Source: Candidatus Ozemobacteraceae bacterium
Lineage (GTDB): Bacteria > Muiribacteriota > Ozemobacteria > Ozemobacterales > Ozemobacteraceae
DNA: 64,000 bases
Direction of reading: 5' to 3'
Assembly: GCA_035373905.1 (NCBI GenBank)
Contig: DAOSOK010000014.1
Coordinates: forward strand, 51,423-115,422
How positions within the stretch are numbered: the stretch's first letter is position 1; each line of letters starts with the position of its first letter. This document shows, one piece after another, positions 17,622-25,670 of this stretch. The translations under genes and the position numbers were made by a program. The notes under the pieces were generated by a model. That model made no database searches, was not told where the DNA came from, and saw nothing but the letters and a program-made list of their open reading frames with translations.

Positions 17622-18650
17622 TCAGGGTTTCTTGAGGGTGAATGTCACTTCCTTCGATGTGTATTCGACATTTTCCGCATCCTTCGCGATCACGTAGACG
17701 GTGTAATCCATTTTCGTATACGAGAAGTTTGGTTCGACCGAGAAGGTCGTGGCGGGCGTCGAGAACTTGATCGGGGTTTCCTGGGAGGTGATATTGCCCA
17801 TGGTATATTTTCGATAGAGGGTGCAGGTGGAAGCCGTTTTGGTCGTCCAGCTGATCTTGGCGGTGAATTCCTTGATGTCTTCGACCTTGATCTCGCCGAA
17901 AAACTCCTGGGAGGGCGAGCCGGTCGTCGTGCCCGTCGTGGTGGTCGTGGTCGTCGTCGCCGCGAGCGTCGTAAAGTTCAGCGTTGCCATGGATGCCGTG
18001 CTGGTCACGTTCCGGTTCTTGTCGGTCGCGATGATCTCGTACGAGTAGGTCGTATTGGCGAGAAGCCCGTTCACCGTATACTTATGCGAGGTCACGTATT
18101 CCGTGCTGACGGGAAACTCGAGGCGGTCTCCCTCCTTGGTCCGGACGATCAGGCGGCTGATGCAGGGTTCGTCGGTGGTCCAGCGGATGGTGACGGAGTA
18201 CGGGGTGGTGTTCGCGACGATCCCCTTCACGATGGGCGGCGTCTTGTCGTCGAAGCCGGGAAGCCCGTTCGTGCCGTGGCACAGATAACAGAGGCTGGTG
18301 TCGGCATAACTGTGGTCGGGAATGCGGCTCTGGTCGGTGTGGCAACCGAAGCAGTCCCCCTGCTGCCATCCGGGGTGGTAATTGTTCAGGAGGGGGGCGT
18401 TGGTATGGTCCGTGTTTTCCCCGTCGCCCGGAACGCTGACGATCGGCGAGTCGATCACGCCCACGCCGGTGGTCTGGCCGTTGGTCGGCAGGGAGGTCGA
18501 GGTGCCCGACTGCTGGTAGGCGCCGAGAGGGTTGCCGGTGGAACCGCTCTCGTTCGTACTGTCGGAACACCCCAGGGACGTTATTGCAGCCGCCAGGACG
18601 AAAACGAAGAACGTGACGGAGCGTATAGGCAGCGTCTTGAATAGCTTCAT
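17622..18650 (-). CDS. Lipoprotein with two CxxCH heme sites and fibronectin type III domains
   Basis: A 342-residue predicted lipoprotein (lipobox TSLG-Cys after one hydrophobic segment). A Ser/Thr/Gly-rich linker leads to two heme c motifs, CFGCH and CYLCH, each within a short His-containing segment. Then come two fibronectin type III-like domains (PPIVKGIVANTTPYSVTIRW and FFGEIKVEDIKEFTAKISW), separated by a Thr-rich spacer. The layout suggests a surface electron-carrying or redox-sensing protein on a stalk, but only two hemes are visible. Cytochrome maturation genes are not in the window. The start is ATG 18650 with GGGAGG upstream; an upstream in-frame start at 18710 is less likely. A low-complexity ACG/GTC tract encodes the Thr spacer. 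Confidence 0.75.
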   Translation of the reverse strand: MKLFKTLPIRSVTFFVFVLAAAITSLGCSDSTNESGSTGNPLGAYQQSGTSTSLPTNGQTTGVGVIDSPIVSVPGDGENTDHTNAPLLNNYHPGWQQGDCFGCHTDQSRIPDHSYADTSLCYLCHGTNGLPGFDDKTPPIVKGIVANTTPYSVTIRWTTDEPCISRLIVRTKEGDRLEFPVSTEYVTSHKYTVNGLLANTTYSYEIIATDKNRNVTSTASMATLNFTTLAATTTTTTTTGTTTGSPSQEFFGEIKVEDIKEFTAKISWTTKTASTCTLYRKYTMGNITSQETPIKFSTPATTFSVEPNFSYTKMDYTVYVIAKDAENVEYTSKEVTFTLKKP

Positions 18651-19061
18651 GCGGGGCAGGACCTCCCATGCAGAGATCTTGAAATAGTTTGTCCTTCGGT
18701 GTATCGGCACGTCATGGCGAGTTCCTGAGACGAGAATTTCGCCTTTCCGCGGCAGCCGTTTCCGATGCCATTCTCTTGAAAGAGGCCTGTTTCTCGTTCC
18801 CGGTTCGTGTCGAAGGTTTGAAATACGAGCGGCTCTCGCCCCTTGGGCAGGCTCTGGATACGTTTCGCGAGGCCGGGGAAACGGCTGGCCGTCACCTTGC
18901 GGGACCCACCGGCAGACGTTTACGGGCCATTTTCACCATCACAGCGATCCGGCCCGGATCGTCCGGAAATATTTTTCTCGAAAAACTCATTCGGGATTCG
19001 ACGCCGCGTGCCGAAAGCAGAAATGGCATCATACTACCTTCACGCCGGGGATGACCGAGCC
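18651..19061. other. Intergenic region without a convincing gene
   Basis: This 411-base gap between divergent genes should carry promoters for the minus-strand lipoprotein and for lspA. Open frames exist on both strands (for example 18689-19054 + and 18647-18895 -), but they look like random high-GC frames. I could not find a promoter with good -35 and -10 boxes. Its composition is less GC-rich and more mixed than the genes. Confidence 0.5.
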
Positions 19062-19673
19062 ATGAAGAAAATCACCGATTTCGCCCTGTGGAGCATTGCA
19101 ACGGCGGGCACCGCCCTGCTGGTTGCCCTCGTGTATCCGCTGTTCCTCCTGAAGAATATCACGTATTATCTCCGGGCCCCGTCCGTTCTTCTGTACGCCG
19201 CCATTTTTTTTGTGCTCGACCGCGTCACCAAACTCGCCATCCTCGCCAATACCGGCGAACTGCCGATCCCGGTGATCAAGCAGTTCTTCACGCTCACGTT
19301 CGTGAAGAATCCCGGCGTCGCGTTCGGCTGGTTCCCCGACTGGAAGCTGCCGCCGATTCTGATGGCCCTCGTGATGGTCATCATCATCACCTATTACAGC
19401 TTCCAGCTGCCTGCAAAGGAGCGTCTCACGCGCTGGTCGCTCGCCCTGCTGGTCGGCGGGGCGCTGGGCAATCTTTACGACAGGGTGATCTACGGCTACG
19501 TCGTGGACTTTTTCCTGTTTCATCTCTGGAAATTTGATTTCCCGGTCTTCAACGTAGCCGACATCGCGATCGACCTAGGGGTCTTCCTCCTGTTCGTGGA
19601 TATTTTCATGCTGAGTCAGGACGAACAGCAGAGCGAGGTGGAAGAGGCGGATCCGGCACCGCTCATGGCCTGA
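19062..19673 (+). CDS. lspA: Lipoprotein signal peptidase (signal peptidase II)
   Basis: A 203-residue inner-membrane aspartic peptidase that removes signal peptides from diacylated prolipoproteins. Family motifs: FVLDRVTKLAI, KNPGVAFGW, GGALGNLYDRVIYGYVVDFF with catalytic Asp140, and FNVADIAIDLG with catalytic Asp167. About 35-40 residues at the N-terminus form an extra hydrophobic segment not seen in the usual 160-residue enzyme. ATG 19062 was chosen as it gives a basic first few residues, although the ribosome site is weak; ATG 19023 is in frame upstream. It heads the group lspA-lgt-lgt-rluD, all for lipoprotein maturation except the last. Confidence 0.93.
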   Translation: MKKITDFALWSIATAGTALLVALVYPLFLLKNITYYLRAPSVLLYAAIFFVLDRVTKLAILANTGELPIPVIKQFFTLTFVKNPGVAFGWFPDWKLPPILMALVMVIIITYYSFQLPAKERLTRWSLALLVGGALGNLYDRVIYGYVVDFFLFHLWKFDFPVFNVADIAIDLGVFLLFVDIFMLSQDEQQSEVEEADPAPLMA

Positions 19674-19678
19674 GCGAC

Positions 19679-20524
19679 ATGAAACCGATCCTCCTCGCCA
19701 CGCCCTGGTTCAATGTCTACAGCTACGGGCTGTTTCTCGCGATCGGCTATACGATCGCCACCTTCTGGATCATCCGCGAAGCCGTCAGGAACGGCATGCC
19801 CGGTGAAACCATCTTCGACATGCTCCTGCTCCAGCTCGTCGTCGGCGTCTTCGGTGCGCGCCTGCTCTACGTATCCGAATACGGCGTCGGAACCGGCCCC
19901 GGAGCCGGATTTTTCGCGTTCGAGCGGGGAGGGTTGACCTTTTACGGAGCGGTCATCAGCAGTTTCGCGTTCGACATCCTGTATCTGAAATGGCTCCGCC
20001 TGCCGTTCTGGCGGGTGATGGACGCGGTCGGGTTCGGTCTGCCGCTCGGCATCGCGATCGCCCGCCTCGGCTGTTTCTTCAACGGGTGCTGTCACGGGAT
20101 CGAGACCGGCCAGCCCTGGGGGGTCGTCTTCCCCCGGGTCGGCTACACCCCCGTACATCCCACCCAGATCTACGAATCCATCGCCTGTCTCGGGCTGTTC
20201 GTCACCCTTCAGCTGCTGCGGCGAAGGCGGCGGGCATACGGGGAAGTCATTCTCGCCACTCTCGGCGGATACGGCATCCTCCGGTTCTTCATCGAGTTCT
20301 GGCGGGGCGACAACCCGATCTTCGCCTTCCACATGACGCTGTCGCAGGTGCTCGGCATCGTCATCGCCCTTTGCGCCGCGGCCGGGATCGCCCTTTTGCG
20401 GCAGAGAACGGACATGCTCATCATCCCGTCGGGCGCGGCCGTCGAGATCACCTCGAAGTCCTCCCCCACCGGCGAGATCGAGCCGAAACAGTCGGACTCC
20501 TCCGGGAACGCTCCCCGAGAGTGA
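19679..20524 (+). CDS. lgt: Prolipoprotein diacylglyceryl transferase, copy 1
   Basis: A 281-residue multi-pass membrane enzyme that transfers diacylglycerol from phosphatidylglycerol to the lipobox cysteine, the step before LspA. Motifs: YSYGLFLAIGY at the N-terminus, ARLGCFFNGCCHG (Arg and Asn of the Lgt signature, with CFFNGCC in place of the enterobacterial form), HPTQIYES and ILRFFIEFWRGD. The residue corresponding to His103 of the E. coli enzyme is Tyr in GLTFYGAV. The tail after the last helix is polar. A second lgt starts four bases after the stop. Confidence 0.92.
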   Translation: MKPILLATPWFNVYSYGLFLAIGYTIATFWIIREAVRNGMPGETIFDMLLLQLVVGVFGARLLYVSEYGVGTGPGAGFFAFERGGLTFYGAVISSFAFDILYLKWLRLPFWRVMDAVGFGLPLGIAIARLGCFFNGCCHGIETGQPWGVVFPRVGYTPVHPTQIYESIACLGLFVTLQLLRRRRRAYGEVILATLGGYGILRFFIEFWRGDNPIFAFHMTLSQVLGIVIALCAAAGIALLRQRTDMLIIPSGAAVEITSKSSPTGEIEPKQSDSSGNAPRE

Positions 20525-20528
20525 ATGC

Positions 20529-21326
20529 GTGAGCATGTTCGGCTTCCAGATCCATCCCTACGGCATTCTCCTCGCGCTGGCGTTCGCCGGAGGCATCGGG
20601 CTGGCGCTTTTCCACGGCAGACGACTCGGCATCACCCCGGAACGTATCATTGACCTCGCGATCGTGTTCATGTTCTCCGCGATGTTCGGCTCGAGAGTGC
20701 TGTATATCATCCTCTATCCGCAACAGTTCGAGAGCGTCTGGGCCTGGTTCGCGCTCACCCGCGGGGGACTCGTCTTCTACGGGGGGTTTCTCGCGACCGC
20801 GCCGGCGGTGATCCTGTTCGGCCTCCATCACCGCATCAGCCTGAGAATCCTCGGCGACCTCATCGCCCCGTGCCTGGCCATCGGCCACACCGTTGGCCGG
20901 ATCGGCTGTTTCGTCAACGGGTGCTGCTACGGCGCGCCGACCGAGCTGCCCTGGGGCTGCAGGTTCGCAACCGCCGGCGACACGCTGGCGAGGCATCCGA
21001 CGCAGCTGTACGAGGCTGCGTTTCTTTGTACGGCGCTGGTCACGACGCATCTTCTGCTGACGAAGCGGGCGACAACGGGAAAGCCGGCCGCTGGTTTCAT
21101 CTGGGGAGGATACATGACGTCGTACGGCCTGTTCCGATTCATGATAGAATTTCTTCGCGACGATGATCGGGGCGGCTTCTTCACCCCGCTGCATCTGTCG
21201 ATATCCCAGCTGGTCGGTCTCGGCGCCGTGGCGGCAGGTCTCATCTGGCTCTTCATCTGCTCGCGTCGGGCACCGCCGGCCTCGCCGGCCGGTTTTTCCG
21301 GCACGAATGGAGCGATCACGACATGA
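20529..21326 (+). CDS. lgt: Prolipoprotein diacylglyceryl transferase, copy 2
   Basis: A 265-residue paralogue of the preceding gene with the same topology: IHPYGILLALAFAGG, GRIGCFVNGCCYG, HPTQLYEAAF and FRFMIEFLRDDDRGG. The two copies are clearly diverged over most of their length, so this is an old tandem duplication rather than a recent one; both keep the key Arg/Asn/Glu pattern and may differ in lipid or substrate preference. The start is GTG 20529 just after the stop of copy 1 (20522-20524). The gene overlaps the next, rluD, by four bases (ATGA at 21323-21326). Confidence 0.9.
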   Translation: MSMFGFQIHPYGILLALAFAGGIGLALFHGRRLGITPERIIDLAIVFMFSAMFGSRVLYIILYPQQFESVWAWFALTRGGLVFYGGFLATAPAVILFGLHHRISLRILGDLIAPCLAIGHTVGRIGCFVNGCCYGAPTELPWGCRFATAGDTLARHPTQLYEAAFLCTALVTTHLLLTKRATTGKPAAGFIWGGYMTSYGLFRFMIEFLRDDDRGGFFTPLHLSISQLVGLGAVAAGLIWLFICSRRAPPASPAGFSGTNGAITT

Positions 21327-22249
21327 CCCCGATTCTCGAATTCACCCTCGCCCCCGAAGCGAAAGGCGAACGGCTCGACGCGGCGCTGGCCGGCAGGACG
21401 GGCAACCTTTCCCGCACGGCCCTCCAGGAGTTGATCAAAAGCGGGGCCGTCACGGTCGACGGCAGAGCGGCGAAGCCCAGCCAGAAAATGAAAGGCGGCG
21501 AGTCCATCCGCGTGGAACTGCCGGAAGAGTCGGCGCCCGAGACGATCGCGGCCACGCCGCTTCGATTTCCGATCGTGTTCGAGGATGAGCATCTCGTCGT
21601 CGTCGACAAACCAGCCGGCCTCGTCGTTCACCCCGGCGCGGGCCACGAGTCGGAAAGCGTCGTTTCCGGCCTTCTGAGCCGCATGTCGCTGAGCCCCGTC
21701 GGCGCTCCGTTGCGCCCCGGCGTGGTTCATCGCCTCGACAAGGCCACGAGCGGGCTGATGGTGCTCGCGAAAAACGAAAAGACGCACCGCAAGCTCACGA
21801 AGGCGTTCGCCGGCAGAACCGTGACCAAGGAATATCTGGCGCTGGTCCAAGGTCGCATCAAGGACGAGCGGGGCCGGATCGAGGTCGCCATCGAGCGCGA
21901 CAGGCTCCACCGCAAGCGCATGAAGGCCACCTACGGCGAGCGCGGCCGGATGGCGGTCAGCTCGTTCGAGGTCGTCGAACGGATGCGCGGGGCAACCCTC
22001 GTGCGCGTCCGGATCGAAACGGGGCGAACCCATCAGATCCGCGTTCATATGGCGTTTCTCGGGCATCCCCTTCTCGGTGACGTGTTATATGGCGGCCGCC
22101 GGTTCGAGGGGAAAGCCATCCATTACCTTCACAGTGCGAAACTTTCGATGTCACACCCGGTCACGGGAAAGCACCTGACCTGGGAGCAGCCGGTTCCCCC
22201 GGCGTTCGCGGCGATCATCACCCATCTTCGCGGCGCACCGGGAACCTGA
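21323..22249 (+). CDS. rluD: Pseudouridine synthase of the RluA family (RluD-like)
   Basis: A 308-residue enzyme that makes pseudouridine in 23S rRNA. It has an N-terminal S4 RNA-binding domain (about residues 15-70) and the catalytic domain with the signature HRLDKATSG, catalytic Asp139, plus TKEYLALVQG and GRTHQIRVHMAFLGHPLLGD. The lspA-rluD neighbourhood is widespread in bacteria. Whether its site specificity matches RluD or another RluA member cannot be read. The start overlaps lgt copy 2 by ATGA. The next promoter follows its stop within nine bases. Confidence 0.92.
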   Translation: MTPILEFTLAPEAKGERLDAALAGRTGNLSRTALQELIKSGAVTVDGRAAKPSQKMKGGESIRVELPEESAPETIAATPLRFPIVFEDEHLVVVDKPAGLVVHPGAGHESESVVSGLLSRMSLSPVGAPLRPGVVHRLDKATSGLMVLAKNEKTHRKLTKAFAGRTVTKEYLALVQGRIKDERGRIEVAIERDRLHRKRMKATYGERGRMAVSSFEVVERMRGATLVRVRIETGRTHQIRVHMAFLGHPLLGDVLYGGRRFEGKAIHYLHSAKLSMSHPVTGKHLTWEQPVPPAFAAIITHLRGAPGT

Positions 22250-22257
22250 AGACGGCG

Positions 22258-22286
22258 TTGACAGGGGCCGGCAGCCGTGGTACGTT
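22258..22286 (+). promoter_or_regulatory. Sigma-70-type promoter after rluD
   Basis: A consensus TTGACA (22258-22263), 17-base spacer, TACGTT (22281-22286). Transcription near 22293 would give a leader of about 34 bases before the TTG start at 22327, which has AGGAGG at 22312-22317. Confidence 0.65.
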
Positions 22287-22326
22287 TGCACGTTCCCGCA
22301 CTATCGGGATGAGGAGGACTCCAGCA

Positions 22327-22725
22327 TTGCACCAGACGACAGGCGGCATCCCCCTGCCGGATCCGCGCCGGGGAAGCCTCGGGCTGTATGCCATGGCCAT
22401 GGCGCTCGTCACGCTGTTTCTCGTGCTCGCCTTTTTTTTCCCCCAGTTTTTCCGCATGAAATCCGGGATCTACCGCATTTCATGCAAGGAGATCCGCCGC
22501 AAAATCGAAGTGGCGGTCACCAACTACGATTCCAACAACACCCGGAGCATCGTCCAGGCGGGCAAGGCGATCGACATCGATCATTTGAAGGCGACCGGCT
22601 TTCTGAGCGAGGTCCAGACCTGCCCCGAAAAGGGGAAGTTCTTTTTCGGACCCCAGGGCGAAGTGCTCTGCACGATTCACCGGCCGACCGCGAAACAACC
22701 GGCCGACATCGACACGGGCTCCTGA
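22327..22725 (+). CDS. Membrane-anchored protein with pilin-like globular domain
   Basis: A 132-residue protein starting at TTG 22327, nine bases after AGGAGG; an upstream open frame from 22258 starts inside the promoter and is rejected. One transmembrane segment (about residues 17-40, LGLYAMAMALVTLFLVLAFF) is followed by CKEIRRKIEVAVTNYDSNNT, IDIDHLKATGFLSEVQTCPE and FFFGPQGEVLCTIH. This Cys-helix-YD..N...CP...G.V.C..H layout matches the globular part of the pilin at 2977-3318 and of the giant protein. The GFxxxE prepilin cleavage motif is absent, so it may be a permanently membrane-anchored relative. The assignment rests on pattern reading alone. Confidence 0.6.
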   Translation: MHQTTGGIPLPDPRRGSLGLYAMAMALVTLFLVLAFFFPQFFRMKSGIYRISCKEIRRKIEVAVTNYDSNNTRSIVQAGKAIDIDHLKATGFLSEVQTCPEKGKFFFGPQGEVLCTIHRPTAKQPADIDTGS

Positions 22726-22755
22726 CCGGACCCGGCCGCACACGACGGAGGATCA

Positions 22756-23397
22756 ATGAGCAAGCATCGAAGGCGCACGTATCTGATCAAGTCCGGCCTG
22801 CAGCTCCGCTACATGGGAATCATCGTTTCGACGATGCTGCTGGTGGCATTCGGCGTCGGCTGGATCATCTATTACACCTCGTGGAACCGCATCATCACGA
22901 CGCCCGACCTGACGATCGACAGGCTGGCCGAGATTTTCGACGGGGTCAACCGGGCCCTGCTTCAGTGGGTGGCCGTGTTCGCCGTCGCCATCGCGACGCT
23001 CTCGGTGTTCGTCTCGCACAAGATCGCCGGACCGGTCTACCGGCTCGAACGCTCGGCCAAGGCCATCGCCTCTGGCGACCTGACGCAGAGTGTCAAGCTG
23101 CGGCACGGCGACGAACTGGCCGACCTGCAGGACGCATTCAACACGATGAGCGAGTCGTTGCGAAAGATGGTCGCGAAAGACCGCGAAGTGATCTCGCGGC
23201 TCGTGACGGCAGGCAACCGGCTCAACGAGCAACTGCAGAAGAAAAAGCACGACACCGAGTCGATCGAAGCCGTCGCCCGCGATCTGTACGGCGTTATTGA
23301 GGAACTCCGCCAGGTGACCGCCGGCTTCAAGATCGACCGCGACCTCCCGATCGAGGGCGGCTCGAACGACGCCGCCGCGCCGAACGGCACGGCCTGA
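22756..23397 (+). CDS. Membrane protein with HAMP domain, no output domain
   Basis: A 213-residue protein with two transmembrane helices (about residues 18-40 and 69-90) around a short external loop, a HAMP linker (about 90-142, HKIAGPVYRLERSAKAIASG) and a C-terminal coiled coil ending in a disordered tail. It has no kinase, cyclase or methyl-accepting domain. Such stand-alone HAMP proteins may pass conformational signals to a partner; the partner could be a neighbour such as the pilin-like protein or the exported caspase-fold protein, but there is no direct evidence. The ribosome site GGAGG lies six bases before ATG. Confidence 0.75.
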   Translation: MSKHRRRTYLIKSGLQLRYMGIIVSTMLLVAFGVGWIIYYTSWNRIITTPDLTIDRLAEIFDGVNRALLQWVAVFAVAIATLSVFVSHKIAGPVYRLERSAKAIASGDLTQSVKLRHGDELADLQDAFNTMSESLRKMVAKDREVISRLVTAGNRLNEQLQKKKHDTESIEAVARDLYGVIEELRQVTAGFKIDRDLPIEGGSNDAAAPNGTA

Positions 23398-23464
23398 CCC
23401 GGGCCAAGGCTCCGCGTCTCAGGATTTCGGCGATTCCTGCCGATATTTCGGCTGGAAGGAGCCT

Positions 23465-24478
23465 ATGACGTCACATCGCATTTCATCACTCACGCGGTAT
23501 TTCATCGCCGTCTGCTCCATCTGCGTCGCTCTTATGCTGATGGGTGCGACCACGAAGGCGACGTCGCCGTCCCCGAAAAAGAAGGCGAAGACGTCATCGT
23601 CGCACGTCGCAAAGAAAAAGAAAACCCGGGTCGGCGACGAGCATGCTCCCGCGAAAGATCCGCCCCGAAGGCATCAGAACACGATCTTTCCCGGCCGGCC
23701 CTGGTATGAGAGCATGTTCGGGGACAACATCCTGAGGATCGCCGTCTTCTGGGGATGGGACCACCCCCGGGAAGCGGTCGAAGCGACGTTTCCGGCGTTC
23801 GAGACGCTCAACGGCAAACATGTGTATTACCGCGGTCGCAAGGCCCGCATCGAGATCGGCGTCATCACCCAAGTGTCGCCGAACCCGAAGGCCCTCTTCA
23901 AGTCCGCGCTCGAAGACCCGAGCGTCGACGTGATCATCTACAGCGGCCACGCGCGGTACGGCGGCGGGATGGCCTTTTCCGACCGGGACGACATCTTCCG
24001 GAGCGGCAACGGGGAGATGATCGAGGACAGGCATACCAAGCCGTATAAATACTTCAAGGCCTCGAGCGAGGATCTGGACGACACCCTGTTTCCGAACTCG
24101 TATCGGATCATCATGCTCAACTGCTGCGACTCCGAGGCGCATTTCCGTGAAAGCTGGACGCGCAGAATCCGCGAGACGGGCGGGGTCGCCGACCTGGTCC
24201 TCGTCGAATACCCGGTCTTCAACCTGTACGACAATCGGCGCGTTCTCAACCTGATCCAGGATCTGCTGTCGTTCGCCGACTGGAAGACGATCAAGCAACA
24301 TTACGATTCCGAGATTCACAAGCGGCGCAACTCTCTCGTCGTGGAGCCGGTCTTCGTGCCTGAGGAAGAGGTCCGCCAGGAACCCCAGGAAGAGGACGAG
24401 GCGGAATGGTCGGGCGAGGAAGCGACATGCGATCTTCCTGGCGTGAAGCCCGTTTCCGAGGTTGCCGCCCGGCCCTGA
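23465..24478 (+). CDS. Exported protein with caspase/clan CD-like His-Cys pattern
   Basis: A 337-residue protein with a signal sequence (about residues 10-30), a Lys/Ser-rich disordered linker, a globular domain (about 85-290) and an acidic tail. Within the domain, a hydrophobic strand ends in YSGHARYGGG (His162) and a second in IIMLNCCDSE (Cys220 or Cys221), 58 residues later. The order hydrophobic strand-His, then strand-Cys followed by acidic/Ser residues, is the hallmark of clan CD cysteine peptidases (caspase, gingipain, clostripain folds). The usual His-Gly is His-Ala here. The prediction is from motif reading; an inactive relative is possible. It has a good ribosome site (GGAGG-type, AAGGAG) before ATG. 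Confidence 0.5.
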   Translation: MTSHRISSLTRYFIAVCSICVALMLMGATTKATSPSPKKKAKTSSSHVAKKKKTRVGDEHAPAKDPPRRHQNTIFPGRPWYESMFGDNILRIAVFWGWDHPREAVEATFPAFETLNGKHVYYRGRKARIEIGVITQVSPNPKALFKSALEDPSVDVIIYSGHARYGGGMAFSDRDDIFRSGNGEMIEDRHTKPYKYFKASSEDLDDTLFPNSYRIIMLNCCDSEAHFRESWTRRIRETGGVADLVLVEYPVFNLYDNRRVLNLIQDLLSFADWKTIKQHYDSEIHKRRNSLVVEPVFVPEEEVRQEPQEEDEAEWSGEEATCDLPGVKPVSEVAARP

Positions 24479-24533
24479 TCGTTCTTCCGCATTACCTTCG
24501 CGATCCTGCGGCCTCGCCCCGCACACATCCCTG

Positions 24534-24562
24534 TTGCACGCATGCGGGTTCGGCGGTACACT
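24534..24562 (+). promoter_or_regulatory. Sigma-70-type promoter of the K+ channel gene
   Basis: TTGCAC (24534-24539), 17-base spacer, TACACT (24557-24562). The stretch GGTTCGGCGGTACACT recurs in almost identical form at 25684-25699 before the giant gene. Transcription near 24569 would leave only about six bases before the ATG at 24575. Confidence 0.65.
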
Positions 24563-24574
24563 TGGTTCCGCCAT

Positions 24575-25585
24575 ATGGAGCACAAACGGTTTTTCACCAC
24601 GCTCGTGCTGTTCGTTCTTCTGCTGGGGTGCGGCACGCTCGGGTACAGGGTCATCGAAGGGCCGCAATGGACGGCCCTCGACGGTCTGTTCATGACGGTC
24701 ATCACCCTCGCGACGGTCGGCTACGGCGAAGTTCATCCGCTGAGCCCGGCGGGGCGGCTCTTCACGATCCTGCTTCTCATCACGGGCGCCGGCCTGATGG
24801 CGTACACCGTCACGGCGCTCGGTCAGTTCGTCGTGGAAGGCAAGTTACGGGAAATCTGGGGGAAACGGCGCATGAAAGATCGCATCAACGGTCTCAAGCA
24901 TCATTTTATCGTCTGCGGAGCCGGCAACACCGGTCTCGCCGTCGTTCACAACCTGCTGGGGAAGCAGACGCCGATCGTCGTGATCGACTCGAACCCCAAG
25001 GTGGTCGAGGAGCTCATCGAGGAGCAGATTCCCGCCATCGAAGGGGATGCGACGGCCGACGAGACGCTGATCGAAGGCGGACTGAAGCGCGCGGCCGGTC
25101 TCGTGACGGCTCTGCCGCACGACGCCGACAACGTCTTCGTGACGCTGACGGCGAAGGGAATCAACCCCGACGTTTTCGTCGTCTCCACCGCCGGCCAGCT
25201 CGAATCCGCGCCGAAACTGAAGCGCGCCGGCGCGAACTACGTCGTGACTCCTGCCATCATCGCCGGAGCGCGCATGGCCGCCGTGCTGATGCGGCCATCC
25301 GTCGTCGATTTCGTCGATGCCACCATGGCCGGCGACGACCAGGGGCTCCAGATGGAGGAGTTCAGGATCAAGGACGGCTCGTTTCTTGCGCAGAAGGCCC
25401 TCAAGGATTCGGATATCCGGAAACGTTCCGGCGCCATCATCGTTTCCGTGCGGCGAGGCGAGAAAACGATCATCAACCCTGAGCCCGGATACGTGTTCGA
25501 TGCCGGCGACATCCTCGTCGCGCTCGGAACGTCGGAACAGGTCATGCGTATCGGCGAACTGGCGACGATTCCCGAGAAAGTCTGA
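24575..25585 (+). CDS. Two-TM potassium channel with RCK/TrkA domains
   Basis: A 336-residue protein: two transmembrane helices around a pore loop with the selectivity filter TVGYG (residues 47-51), an RCK_N/TrkA-N Rossmann domain (about 100-225, HFIVCGAGNTGLAVVHNLL) and a TrkA-C domain to the end. It resembles MthK/Kch-type gated channels controlled by cytoplasmic ligands. The upstream ATG 24542 lies within the promoter spacer, so ATG 24575 is preferred; the message would then be almost leaderless, as no Shine-Dalgarno site is present. It appears monocistronic. Confidence 0.88.
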   Translation: MEHKRFFTTLVLFVLLLGCGTLGYRVIEGPQWTALDGLFMTVITLATVGYGEVHPLSPAGRLFTILLLITGAGLMAYTVTALGQFVVEGKLREIWGKRRMKDRINGLKHHFIVCGAGNTGLAVVHNLLGKQTPIVVIDSNPKVVEELIEEQIPAIEGDATADETLIEGGLKRAAGLVTALPHDADNVFVTLTAKGINPDVFVVSTAGQLESAPKLKRAGANYVVTPAIIAGARMAAVLMRPSVVDFVDATMAGDDQGLQMEEFRIKDGSFLAQKALKDSDIRKRSGAIIVSVRRGEKTIINPEPGYVFDAGDILVALGTSEQVMRIGELATIPEKV

Positions 25586-25670
25586 CGCCGGCGATCGTCG
25601 ACCGCCCGGGAGCCGGCTGATCAGGCCGGAAAAACGACGGTGAACGGCGCTCCCGTTCCCGGATGAGATG

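Noticed and set aside
18647..18895. 82-codon minus-strand gene upstream of the heme lipoprotein
   Set aside because: No ribosome site, no domain, and an amino-acid mix typical of random frames.
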